From NCBI RefSeq assembly GCF_008801405.1, contig NZ_VZPV01000001.1, forward strand, positions 2,790,001-2,854,000: 64,000 bases of DNA, given 5' to 3'. This document shows, in pieces, positions 8,691 to 16,759 of this stretch. The position numbers and the translations under genes were made by a program. The notes beneath the pieces are model-generated. The model did no database searches. It was given only the letters and a program-made list of their open reading frames with translations, and was not told the origin of the DNA. This DNA comes from Ralstonia insidiosa (GTDB taxonomy: Bacteria > Pseudomonadota > Gammaproteobacteria > Burkholderiales > Burkholderiaceae). Numbering within the stretch: position 1 is the first letter of the stretch; each line of letters starts with the position of its first letter.

Positions 8691-9575
8691 TCAGATCGTC
8701 AGCATGTCTTCCTGACCCGCATTGGCATTGCGCAGCCCCTCTGCCCAACCCTTGGTCGGCAGCTTGAGTGAGGCCTGCAATGCAGCGGCACGCTCTTGCA
8801 CCGCCTCCCAGCTCACCTGCAGCGGCGGACCGTTGAAGGCCAACGCAATCACATTGCCGTCGTGCACTTCGGGGAAGACGAGTACGCGATTGTCAAACGC
8901 ATCGCAGATGCGCTCGATGTTGCGCGGGAAGCTCGTGTGATCGCCAAACAGGTTGATGGTCATCACGCCGGGCGAGCGCAGCACCTGGCGGCAAGCCTTG
9001 TAGAACGCGGGCGTGTCGAGCACCGGGCCGCGTGCAGTGGCGTCGTACAGATCGACCTGCAACGCATCAACGGTGCTGTGGTGGCTGGCGTCCATCACCC
9101 AGTCGTAGGCGTCCTGCTCCAGCACGCTCAGGCGCGCGTCGTCGAACGGCATGCCGAACATGCTGCGCGCGGCGACGATGACCGACGGATTCAGTTCAAC
9201 CGCCGTCACCTGCACGGGTGCGAGCTGGCGATGGCAGAACTTGGTCAGCGCCGCAGCGCCCAGGCCGAGTTGCACGACATGGAAATCCGGACGCGCGTTT
9301 GGATCGAGAAACAGCATCCACGCCATCATCTGCTGGGCGTATTCCAGTTCGATGGCATCGGGCTTTGACAGGCGCATGGCGCCCTGCACCCACTCGGTGC
9401 CGAAGTGCAGGTAGCGCACGCCAGCCAGTTCAGAGAACGTGACCGGCGCAAAACGCGGGGCCATGCGCTTCGGTTCATCGTCGTGGTCAACACGATCAAG
9501 GCGGTCTTCGCGCTTGGCGCGGGCCGGACGGCGTGAGGCCACGGCCTCGATGGATTTACGTTTCAACAGCGTCAT
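8691..9575 (-). CDS. spermidine synthase-like methyltransferase-fold protein
   Basis: About 294 aa with the Rossmann fold of the spermine/spermidine synthase family: the nucleotide-type loop VVQLGLGAAALTKF, the acidic strand end VTAVELNP, and DVYDA-like VDLYDATARG. It lacks membrane segments. No polyamine genes are near. Many such stand-alone proteobacterial proteins are annotated only as spermidine synthase-like, so the true substrate is open. The start at 9575 (MTLLKRKS) is favoured over upstream in-frame starts. It is preceded 8 bp upstream by the TPR gene in the same direction. Confidence 0.8.
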   Translation of the reverse strand: MTLLKRKSIEAVASRRPARAKREDRLDRVDHDDEPKRMAPRFAPVTFSELAGVRYLHFGTEWVQGAMRLSKPDAIELEYAQQMMAWMLFLDPNARPDFHVVQLGLGAAALTKFCHRQLAPVQVTAVELNPSVIVAARSMFGMPFDDARLSVLEQDAYDWVMDASHHSTVDALQVDLYDATARGPVLDTPAFYKACRQVLRSPGVMTINLFGDHTSFPRNIERICDAFDNRVLVFPEVHDGNVIALAFNGPPLQVSWEAVQERAAALQASLKLPTKGWAEGLRNANAGQEDMLTI

Positions 9576-9583
9576 AAAGCGGA

Positions 9584-10342
9584 TCAACGGGAAGAAGACT
9601 GAGCGGCAGCAGCGCGCTGCAGCCATTCACGGTTGTGGTCTTTGGCGTAGCGCGTCCAGTGCTTGGCGTCGCGCAGGATGTCGTCAAACAACGTTTGGGC
9701 GCGTTGCTTGTCGGCATCGTTGTTCTGGGTGAGCAGCCATTCGCCGAACAGGCAGCGGGCGGCGGCATCGTTGGCGTAGGTCAGCGCTTGCTCGAATGCC
9801 TCGCGCGTGTTGGGTGCGCTGATGGCAGCCAGCGCGCGGGCGTAGAGCAGCGTCGGATCAGGCTGCTGGCGCGTCACGCGATGCGCCTCGAACAGCGTCT
9901 CCAGGGTGCTCTTGGCGAGCGCCGCATCGCCGGTGGCGAACTGTGCGCGGGCCAAGCCCAGCAGCACGGCCGAATCCCCCGCGAACGGGCCGGTGGCAGC
10001 CTGCTCGAAATGCTGGCGCGCTTCCTTCGCATCGCCCGCTTCCAGCAGTGCTTCGCCCAGGCGCAGGCGGTGCTGCACGGTCGGCGCACGATCGAAATCG
10101 TTGCGTGCCTCGCGCACAGCACGGTTCGGGTCAATCAGTTGGGTCACGGCGCGGCTCGCTACACGGGCACCGCGCGTGTGGCGCATCCCCGGCAGGTAGA
10201 TGGCGAAGAAGTACACCACGCTGCCCAGCAGCGGAAACGCGAACAGGATGAACAGCCAGTACATGTTCTGGTTGCTGCGCACCACGTGCACGGCAAAGAA
10301 CAGCGCGACGATGACGTGAAACCCGATTCCAAGAAACGGCAT
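9584..10342 (-). CDS. membrane-anchored TPR protein
   Basis: 252 aa. Two hydrophobic segments at the N-terminus (about residues 5-20 and 27-50, containing the PLDc_N-like MYWLFILFAFPLLGSVVYFF) are followed by a soluble region rich in Ala and charged residues with tetratricopeptide-like helices (HRLRLGEALLEAGDAKEARQ and ALLGLARAQFATGDAALAKS-like units). Function unknown; TPR regions usually scaffold protein complexes. Its stop is 8 bp from the start of the downstream spermidine-synthase-like gene, suggesting one transcript. Confidence 0.75.
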   Translation of the reverse strand: MPFLGIGFHVIVALFFAVHVVRSNQNMYWLFILFAFPLLGSVVYFFAIYLPGMRHTRGARVASRAVTQLIDPNRAVREARNDFDRAPTVQHRLRLGEALLEAGDAKEARQHFEQAATGPFAGDSAVLLGLARAQFATGDAALAKSTLETLFEAHRVTRQQPDPTLLYARALAAISAPNTREAFEQALTYANDAAARCLFGEWLLTQNNDADKQRAQTLFDDILRDAKHWTRYAKDHNREWLQRAAAAQSSSR

Positions 10343-10481
10343 GTTGAGGCCCGGTAACAGAAATGTGCCGGCACCCCCGCGCCGGCCACGGGCGCGATTG
10401 TGACAGATGCGCGGGCACGCGGCCGTGACCTCTCCTTAGCCTTTGCGAGTCGAGTACGGGCAAAGCCCGATGTCACCGACC

Positions 10482-10510
10482 TTGACAATCATTTAACCAA
10501 TTGGTTAAAT
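10482..10510 (+). promoter_or_regulatory. arsR-type promoter overlapped by a perfect 20-bp palindrome
   Basis: Positions 10491-10510 form a perfect palindrome with half-site ATTTAACCAA, ending 6 bp before the arsR start codon. A consensus -35 (TTGACA, 10482-10487) and a 17-bp spacer lead to a -10 candidate TTAAAT at 10505-10510, which lies inside the right half of the palindrome. That geometry fits autorepression by the ArsR protein. A start of transcription 6-8 bp below the -10 would coincide with the ATG, giving a leaderless or nearly leaderless message. Confidence 0.75.
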
Positions 10511-10516
10511 GAAGAC

Positions 10517-10894
10517 ATGCCGACATCAGACGACATCCTCTCCACCGTGTTCGCCGCCCTGGCCGACCCAACGCGCCGCGCGATTCTTGCGCGCCTGGCG
10601 GAAGGTGAAGCCCCGGTGAGTGAGCTCGCCCGCCCGTTCGACATGTCCGCTCCGGCCATTTCCAAGCACCTGCGCGTGCTGGCCGAAGCCGGGCTGATCG
10701 AACGTGAAATCAACGCGCGCTGGCGCATCTGCCACCTGCGCCCCGACGCCCTGCGCGACGCGCACGGCTGGCTGGAGCGCTACCGCCTGCATTGGGAAGG
10801 CAACCTGGATCGCCTGGTCGCGTTTGTCGAGCAAACCCACGCCGCGTCTGCGCCGCAAGACCAAGACGCGGACACCCCATCCACCAAGGACTGA
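10517..10894 (+). CDS. ArsR family winged-helix repressor
   Basis: 125-aa metalloregulator-type repressor of the ArsR/SmtB family. Winged-helix core: ALADPTRRAILARLAEGEAPVSELARPF, then the recognition helix APAISKHLRVLAEAGLIERE. No Cys residue is present in the recognition region, so metal sensing is unlikely; this matches the non-metal ArsR group that is commonly paired with SRPBCC (AHSA1) genes. The start at 10517 follows the palindrome. The SRPBCC-GST gene begins 22 bp after its stop and is probably co-transcribed. Confidence 0.9.
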   Translation: MPTSDDILSTVFAALADPTRRAILARLAEGEAPVSELARPFDMSAPAISKHLRVLAEAGLIEREINARWRICHLRPDALRDAHGWLERYRLHWEGNLDRLVAFVEQTHAASAPQDQDADTPSTKD

Positions 10895-10916
10895 CAACAG
10901 ACACCCGGAGACCACC

Positions 10917-11999
10917 ATGGACCGCGCCGCCACATTCGAACTGGAGATGACCCGCCATATCCGCGCACCGCGCGAGCGGGTGTTCGATGCCTTTACCGAT
11001 CAGGCTGCGCTGGCGGTCTGGCACTGCCCGCGGGGCATGGGCGTGGTCGAAGCCAGCGCCGATGCACGCGTCGGCGGCCAATACCGCATCGTCATGGGCG
11101 CCCGCGATGGCGAGCAGCACGTGGCACATGGCGAATACCAGTTGCTCGACCGCGCCAACTTTCTCGCCTACACCTGGGGCTGGGAATCCGGCGAATTGCC
11201 GGCCAGCGCCCGCACGCTCATTGAAGTCACCCTCACCGACCAGGACGGCGGTACGCGTCTGCACATGCGTCATAGCGGCTTCCCCGACGAGCCCACGCGC
11301 GATTCGCACAATGGCGGCTGGCAATCCGTCTTCAACCGATTGAGCGACTACCTGGACCCCGAAGGCAGCGCCGGCACGCTCACCGTCTACGGCAATCCAC
11401 GCAGCACCTACTGCCGCACGGTGCGCATGGCGCTTGAGGAAAAAGGCCTGCGCTACAAGCTCGACCCACTCACCCCGCATACGCCCGAGCTGCTTGAGCA
11501 CAATCCCTTCGGCCGCGTACCGGCATTCAGCGACGGGCCGATCGAGTTCTACGAAACGCGGGCCATTCTCAGCTATATCAATGAAGCCTTCGACGGCCCG
11601 AGCTTGATACCGCAGACCGGCCCCACCGCCCGCGCCCGCAACGAGCAGTGGATCAGCCTGATCAACTGCCATGCGTATGACGCGATGGTGCGCCGTTACG
11701 TGCTGCAGTACGTCTTCCCCAAAGGCGCTGACGGCCAGCCGGATCGCAAGGTGATCGACGCCGCCGTGCCTGAAATCGTCGCGCAGCTCGACGCGCTGGA
11801 ACAGGCCTATGGCGAGCGCGACTACCTCGTCGGCAACACAGTATCGATGGCCGACCTGTTCTTCGCGCCGATCGCGATGTACCTGGAGATGTTTCCCGAA
11901 ACCAAGGCGCTGCTGGATGCGCGCCCCAACATCCAGCGTGGGCAGGCCGCCATGCGTGCACGGCCCAGTTACGCCGCCACGATGCCGGAACTGGGGTGA
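10917..11999 (+). CDS. SRPBCC (AHSA1) - glutathione S-transferase fusion protein
   Basis: One uninterrupted 360-aa frame joins two domains. Residues about 1-145 are an AHSA1-type SRPBCC domain (TRHIRAPRERVFDAFTDQAAL near the start, then TLIEVTLTDQDGGTRLHMRHSGFP-type strands and the terminal helix FNRLSDYL). Residues about 152-360 are a full GST: thioredoxin-like N-domain (TVYGNPRSTYCRTVRMALEEKGL, then NPFGRVPAF and ETRAILSYI) and an alpha-helical C-domain (VGNTVSMADLFFAPI). The linker is about 6 residues. Start chosen at 10917; an ATG further upstream lies inside arsR. ArsR-SRPBCC gene pairs are common, but the added GST is unusual. Proposed role: glutathione-dependent handling of a hydrophobic ligand held by the SRPBCC pocket (inference). 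Confidence 0.88.
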   Translation: MDRAATFELEMTRHIRAPRERVFDAFTDQAALAVWHCPRGMGVVEASADARVGGQYRIVMGARDGEQHVAHGEYQLLDRANFLAYTWGWESGELPASARTLIEVTLTDQDGGTRLHMRHSGFPDEPTRDSHNGGWQSVFNRLSDYLDPEGSAGTLTVYGNPRSTYCRTVRMALEEKGLRYKLDPLTPHTPELLEHNPFGRVPAFSDGPIEFYETRAILSYINEAFDGPSLIPQTGPTARARNEQWISLINCHAYDAMVRRYVLQYVFPKGADGQPDRKVIDAAVPEIVAQLDALEQAYGERDYLVGNTVSMADLFFAPIAMYLEMFPETKALLDARPNIQRGQAAMRARPSYAATMPELG

Positions 12000-12176
12000 G
12001 CTCCTGATACGCACCGGCACCGACGTCCGCCTGTGACACCGGTGCCGACATGGCTTCGGCAATGCACTCGGCCGTTGCCAAGCTTGCCTACGCAGGTTTC
12101 GCAGCCTTGGGGGCTTCCCGCTGCGTGCCCTAATATCAAGCGAACCGGTCATCTCAAAAAGATCACGGCTCGCCCC

Positions 12177-14285
12177 ATGCCACGACCAGACCTCGCCCAT
12201 CAGCACACGAGCGCGGTTCCCGAGCCGGACCGGTCTGGCGAGTCGACCTCCTCTGCCACCGGACATGGCGCACACTCCCTGCGACGCACCGCAGGCGCCT
12301 GGGAACGCATGGCGATGCTGCTGCTCGCGCTATGGGCATCGGCGCAGATCATCCCCGATGCGCTCCGTCTCGTAGACAGTTTCCAGTACGGAACGCCCGG
12401 CTTTTACGCCAACAACGATGGAAAGATCTACTGGGTCAACCCAGAGGTAGCCGATCTGCCGGTGCATAGAAATGACTGCATTGACCTGCAGCGCACCCCA
12501 CTGCCCGAGCGGCTGGCCGTGTTCGCCGGCATGGGCGGTATGCAGTACCTGCGGCATGACCAGATCCTGAACCTCAGCATCATTCCCGCGGAAAGCTGCG
12601 CTCGCGCGGAAGACACGCCTTCGATACCGACCCTGATCCGTTCTCGCCCCGCCACGACCTCAATCGAAGCGAAATTGATGCTGACGCTGCAGGAGTTGCT
12701 CGGCCTCGGTTTCATTGCCGTGGGGCTTATCCTGACCTGGCAACGCCCCACGTTGATGACGTGGGGGTTCTTTTTCTATAGCGCGTGGTTCAACCCCGGC
12801 CCCAACTTCATTGCCACTGCATATCTGCAGAGCTTTCCGGCAATCCTGGTGCTGCAGGAAATCGTTCAGTCGATCATCGCCGCGCTTGGCATTGTCGGGC
12901 TCATCCTGTTTTCGCTGCGCTTTCCACATGACACGGCAGAAGGCCCTTGGCAAAAGTACGAGCGCGCTCTGCCCGTCGTCTGCGTGCTGCTCACGATCGT
13001 GCATCTGTGGGGGCTGGGCGCGAGCTTCGGTTTTCCCGTGGAGCGCGCAGCACGGCTCTCGTACCTGGCCGATGCGTTGCTCGCATGTTCAATCCTGATG
13101 ATCTTCTCGTTGCGCATGCGAGCCCAATCGCCGGAAGACCGTCAACGTACGCGCTGGGTGTTCTGGTTGGGCGGCCCGGGGCTGATTACCTTCCTGCTGG
13201 CCGACATGATCGAGGCAACCACCATCCTGGGGGAAGATTTTCATCCGCCCGAATGGGTGTTGGCGATCCTGTACGTACTGAGCGCCAGCCTGGCAATTGC
13301 CGTCTGGCACGCCGTGCGCCGGCATCGGGTGATCGACGTGAAGTTTGCATTGAGCCGTGGCGCAACACTTGTATTGACATGGCTCCTGCTCGGAGCAGCC
13401 CTCGGCGCGTGTGGACTTTTGCTCGAGGACGAATTAAAAGCACTCCTGATTGGCGCCGACTGGCTTGCCGAGGATGATCTCAAGGCCATCTTCTCCGTGC
13501 GAGCGCTCTCGTTCTCGCTGCCGATGATCTTCTTCCAGCTTGGCTTTGAGTTTCTGCACGAACAGTTGAACCACGGGTGCGACCTGCTGTTCTTCCGCCG
13601 CTTGCATCACGCAGAAAAAAAGGTGCATGCGCTCGTTGGTCAGATCAAGGCAACCACAGTCGCGGCAACGATCGACCATTTCCTGACACACGACATGGCC
13701 GGCAGCCTGAGCCTTGTATCTGCGCAGGTCCTGCACCGCCAAGACGACCGACGCTTTCGTAGTGCCCCGATCTTCGGCGGCACCGCCAACGCAACCGTAC
13801 CTGCACTGGCCACCAACGGGCCGCTGGCCATCGAGCTTGAACGCACACGGGCCGCGCTGCGCATTGAAGACCGCGCCACGTTCGAGAGCGACCTTGCTTC
13901 GGCTGCGCAAACGCCAGCACTGGCTGTACCCATTTTCGTCAGTGGCCATCTTTCCGCAGTCGCGCTCTACGGACCACATCGGGCAGGCGATGATCTGAAA
14001 GATGAGGAAGTCGACCTGCTATGCACACTGGCCGACGCCGCCAGCGAAAGCTATGCGCAGATCGAGGCAGCCTCGCTGCGCGCGCAAATGCTGGCCGCCA
14101 GGAAACGTCCACCGCGAAGCACACACCACCCCGCGCCGAACGACCGAGATTGGCGTCGACTGGTCACCGGCGGCATCAAGCACCACAGGTCGAACGACCC
14201 CGCGCGAACGCATTGGCTGCTGGCGCAGCGGCGCGCCCGAAAGCGCAGGGCCGGTCGAGACACGGCATCAAGATCCCGACCCTGA
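12177..14285 (+). CDS. polytopic membrane sensor-like protein with GAF-like C-terminus
   Basis: About 702 aa, not recognised as a named family. Layout: basic N-terminus, TM helix about residues 45-65, an extracytoplasmic stretch of about 100 aa with Cys residues, then about eight hydrophobic segments (residues ~170-450), then a cytoplasmic region of about 200 aa that looks like a GAF domain (AVPIFVSGHLSAVALYGPHR near residue 590). A basic low-complexity tail follows. No histidine kinase, GGDEF, EAL or HTH output domain is visible. It resembles the input half of a receptor kinase. The start could also be at the ATG 12309. Neighbours give no clue. Confidence 0.65.
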   Translation: MPRPDLAHQHTSAVPEPDRSGESTSSATGHGAHSLRRTAGAWERMAMLLLALWASAQIIPDALRLVDSFQYGTPGFYANNDGKIYWVNPEVADLPVHRNDCIDLQRTPLPERLAVFAGMGGMQYLRHDQILNLSIIPAESCARAEDTPSIPTLIRSRPATTSIEAKLMLTLQELLGLGFIAVGLILTWQRPTLMTWGFFFYSAWFNPGPNFIATAYLQSFPAILVLQEIVQSIIAALGIVGLILFSLRFPHDTAEGPWQKYERALPVVCVLLTIVHLWGLGASFGFPVERAARLSYLADALLACSILMIFSLRMRAQSPEDRQRTRWVFWLGGPGLITFLLADMIEATTILGEDFHPPEWVLAILYVLSASLAIAVWHAVRRHRVIDVKFALSRGATLVLTWLLLGAALGACGLLLEDELKALLIGADWLAEDDLKAIFSVRALSFSLPMIFFQLGFEFLHEQLNHGCDLLFFRRLHHAEKKVHALVGQIKATTVAATIDHFLTHDMAGSLSLVSAQVLHRQDDRRFRSAPIFGGTANATVPALATNGPLAIELERTRAALRIEDRATFESDLASAAQTPALAVPIFVSGHLSAVALYGPHRAGDDLKDEEVDLLCTLADAASESYAQIEAASLRAQMLAARKRPPRSTHHPAPNDRDWRRLVTGGIKHHRSNDPARTHWLLAQRRARKRRAGRDTASRSRP

Positions 14286-14292
14286 AAAGCAA

Positions 14293-14325
14293 AACGCCGG
14301 CGCCTGTGATCAGACGGCCGGCGTT
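14293..14325. terminator. hairpin between convergent genes
   Basis: A 9-bp stem (14293-14301 with 14317-14325) with a 15-base loop lies just after the sensor gene and before the end of the convergent DUF1993 gene. A-run to the left and a short T-rich stretch to the right suggest bidirectional termination. Confidence 0.6.
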
Positions 14326-14348
14326 GTCTTTGCAGAGAAGCCTATCGC

Positions 14349-14858
14349 TCAAGGGCGCCCAATGTAGTCGAACTTGCCGATCTCCACGCCGTTATGGCGC
14401 AGCAACGCATACGCCATGGTGATGTGGAAATAGAAATTCGGCAGCATGAAGCCGCGCAGGTAGTCGATACCGCTGAACTGCAGCTCGCCCCTCGGGGACT
14501 TGAGCGTGACCGTACGGTCTTCGCTGCCGGCAAACGCCGCCGGGTCGACACTGTTGACGTACTCCAGCGTCTTGGCGATGCGCGCCTTCAGTTCCGGAAT
14601 GGTGGCCTCGACATCCGGATATGACGGCGGCTCGGCGCCCGACAAACGCGCCGCCGCGCCCTTGGCCTGATCGCAGGCGATCTGCACCTGACGCGTGAAC
14701 GGATGCATGTCGGGCGCCAGGCGCGCCGTCATGAGATTGGCAGGGTCGAACTTCTTCGCTTCTGCATGGGCAGCCGCCTTGTCGAGCAACGCCGAGAGAT
14801 TGCCCAGCATGCGGTTGGCCGTCGGCACCAGAAATTCGTACATGGAAGGAGTTGTCAT
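14349..14858 (-). CDS. DUF1993 family protein
   Basis: 169-aa protein of the DUF1993 family, a DinB-like helical bundle group of unknown function. The family start (MTTPSMYEF) and the conserved C-terminal block PNFYFHITMAYALLRHNGVEIGK FDYIG are both present. The frame can extend 16 codons upstream, but 14858 matches the family. It is monocistronic; the gene upstream (15074) is divergent. Confidence 0.85.
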   Translation of the reverse strand: MTTPSMYEFLVPTANRMLGNLSALLDKAAAHAEAKKFDPANLMTARLAPDMHPFTRQVQIACDQAKGAAARLSGAEPPSYPDVEATIPELKARIAKTLEYVNSVDPAAFAGSEDRTVTLKSPRGELQFSGIDYLRGFMLPNFYFHITMAYALLRHNGVEIGKFDYIGRP

Positions 14859-15073
14859 CTGGAAGTGCTCCGTAAGTTCAGGAAGCGTTGCGGCAACGCC
14901 AGCCACAACAACTGTGGCGCGATTCTACCGCTGCACGCAATGGCTCACCCGAGCCCATCCAACCAAAAACCCAGGTGCAAACAGGCCCAGCTTGCCCCCA
15001 ATTTTGGGGATGCGTGCTGCAACGCTCGCCAGTACATTGGGAGCACACGAGACCCAGTCTTCGGAAAGCTGCC

Positions 15074-15559
15074 ATGCCAAACACATCGACTCTGCGCACA
15101 CTCCTGCTCGCACTTCTGCTGGTGTTGATGTCCAGCATGGCAAACGCGGCACCACCGAAGGAATGGGGGTTTTTGCCCTTGGGAGAGGCAATCAAAATTG
15201 CCAAACGAGACAACAAGCCGATCTTTGTGTTGTTCGGCTTTGAGGACTGTCCATGGTGCAGTCGGCTGTACGCAGGCGCAATGAGCGACAACGACTTGCG
15301 CGCGCAATATCAGTCATCGGTCGTGCTCGCCTATTTCGACACCAAGGGCGGTCCAAAGAGTGAGGTGTTTGATCTGCCGAATGGTGTGCAGCAAACCCGA
15401 GCGGGCATCATCCAGATTTTTGCAGCGTACCCCACGCCCTCGTGGGTGTTCCTGTCACCCGACGGCACAACGCTGGGCGCCGGCCGCAACGGAAAAACAA
15501 CCGCCCGCGAAATGCGCAGAGATCTGGAAACGGCGCTGGCGAAAAAATCCGGCAGCTAG
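15074..15559 (+). CDS. secreted thioredoxin-fold protein with CPWC motif
   Basis: 161-aa periplasmic protein with an N-terminal signal peptide (LLLALLLVLMSS...ANA) and a thioredoxin fold. The active-site pair is CPWC in FGFEDCPWCSRLY near residue 60, and the cis-Pro region is YPTPSWVFLSPDG. CPWC is unusual compared with CGPC/CPHC; similar proteins include SoxW-like and thioredoxin_7/thiol:disulfide interchange proteins. It probably reduces or isomerises disulfides in the periplasm. A DsbD-like partner is not adjacent. Confidence 0.82.
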   Translation: MPNTSTLRTLLLALLLVLMSSMANAAPPKEWGFLPLGEAIKIAKRDNKPIFVLFGFEDCPWCSRLYAGAMSDNDLRAQYQSSVVLAYFDTKGGPKSEVFDLPNGVQQTRAGIIQIFAAYPTPSWVFLSPDGTTLGAGRNGKTTAREMRRDLETALAKKSGS

Positions 15560-15586
15560 TCGCCTTGTCCGGCCCGCTCGGGAACC

Positions 15587-16030
15587 TTACTCCACCCAAT
15601 TCACTTTCGGGAACCGACCTGCAAACCCCTCCGGCATCGCCACCACCTTCTTGTCCACGTAGTCGAAGAACACGAAGCCCGACTTGGCCATGGCGATCAG
15701 CGTATCGTCGGCCGGGCGCGTGATGCGGAAGATGATGTCGCCACCGTACTTGTTGAAGTCCATCACCCCCACCTCAAACAGCAGTTGATCGCGCGCATGC
15801 GCCTCGTTGCGGTACATGGTGGCGAGGTCGGTCACGATAATGCCGCTTCCTTTCTGCTCCACGTCCTCACTGGCGAACTCATAAAGAAAGCGCGCCCGCG
15901 CCTCAGAGATCATTGAGATCATCGAGTCATTGGCAAGATGGTTGGCCGAGTTGATATCGGTGACGCGCACAGTCAGGTGCGTTGCATAGCAGAACTGTTC
16001 GACAGGCAGGTCGAGTTTGAGACGGGCCAT
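15587..16030 (-). CDS. acyl-CoA thioesterase, hot-dog fold
   Basis: 147-aa protein of the 4-hydroxybenzoyl-CoA thioesterase (FcbC/YbgC-like) group. The family pattern is visible: TVRVTDINSANHLANDSMISMISEARARFLYEF, where the usual catalytic Asp sits in the TDIN segment. The start at 16030 (MARLKLDLP) is preferred to the in-frame ATG four codons up. It is 122 bp downstream of the Lrp/AsnC gene in the same direction. Substrate unknown. Confidence 0.82.
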   Translation of the reverse strand: MARLKLDLPVEQFCYATHLTVRVTDINSANHLANDSMISMISEARARFLYEFASEDVEQKGSGIIVTDLATMYRNEAHARDQLLFEVGVMDFNKYGGDIIFRITRPADDTLIAMAKSGFVFFDYVDKKVVAMPEGFAGRFPKVNWVE

Positions 16031-16152
16031 GATGGGAGTCACAGAAATGGTTTGGGCGCCGCACCGGCCTGGCGGGCAAGACGCCCATCATACGGAAGGC
16101 ACCGGATCGGATTACGGCATTGCGGCGTTGCGGCGTTGATGACCGCACCACC

Positions 16153-16614
16153 TTATCCACCATCGCGAACGGGTAACGCGGTCGAATACTTGATCTGCTC
16201 CATCGCAAACGATGAACTCACATCGGACAGCGGCACCGCCTTGATGAGCTGCTTGTAGACGCGATCGTAATCCTCGATGCCCGTCACCGCGACGCGCAAC
16301 AGATAGTCGACTTCGCCGCTCATCCGGTAGACCTCGACCACTTCCGGCATCGCACTCACCACCTGCGTGAAACGCTGCGCCCACTTCTCCGTATGTTGAT
16401 CGGTTCGCACCGCAACGAACACCGTGGTACCGACACCCAGCTTGCGCGCGTCGCACAGCGCCACCTGCGCCCGGATGACGCCTGTCTCCTTGAGACGTTG
16501 CACCCGCTTCCAGCACGGCGTCTGCGAGAGATTCACGCGTTGCGCGAGCTCCGCTATGGGCAGGGTCACATCGGTCTGCAACAACCTCAGCAACTCGCGG
16601 TCAATGGCATCCAT
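16153..16614 (-). CDS. Lrp/AsnC family transcriptional regulator
   Basis: 153-aa regulator: N-terminal AsnC-type helix-turn-helix (IDRELLRLLQTDVTLPIAELAQRVNLSQTPCWKRVQRLKETGVI) and C-terminal RAM ligand-binding domain (VFVAVRTDQHTEKWAQRF ... GEVDYLLRVAVTGIEDYDRVYK). It is divergent from the cysteine desulfurase-DUF442 fusion gene across an AT-rich gap of 145 bp, and very probably controls it. By analogy with Lrp-type regulators of cysteine catabolism (such as CyuR/DecR) an S-containing amino acid is a plausible effector (inference). Confidence 0.92.
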   Translation of the reverse strand: MDAIDRELLRLLQTDVTLPIAELAQRVNLSQTPCWKRVQRLKETGVIRAQVALCDARKLGVGTTVFVAVRTDQHTEKWAQRFTQVVSAMPEVVEVYRMSGEVDYLLRVAVTGIEDYDRVYKQLIKAVPLSDVSSSFAMEQIKYSTALPVRDGG

Positions 16615-16759
16615 TTTTTTGTAGAGAAAATACTTTTACATAGCCGCAATTTTAGGAAATATTTTCCCCCATCGATAGGCATCCAGCAGGAATTTTGAAT
16701 TATTTTTCCGGGTCGTTCGCCGTATCATTTCCTCGCCACTACCGCAGCAAGAGAACGAC
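16615..16759. promoter_or_regulatory. divergent AT-rich control region with Lrp-like boxes
   Basis: The gap between the Lrp/AsnC gene and the desulfurase-DUF442 gene is far richer in A+T than its surroundings. It contains near-palindromic Lrp-type sites, best GGAAATATTTTCC at 16655-16667, plus similar A/T tracts at about 16624-16637 and 16692-16707. These are likely operators for the adjacent regulator. Confidence 0.6.

Noticed and set aside
10704..11999. 431-aa version of the SRPBCC-GST protein
   Set aside because: The upstream 71 codons lie within arsR in another frame and are Arg/Thr/Ala-rich shadow sequence.
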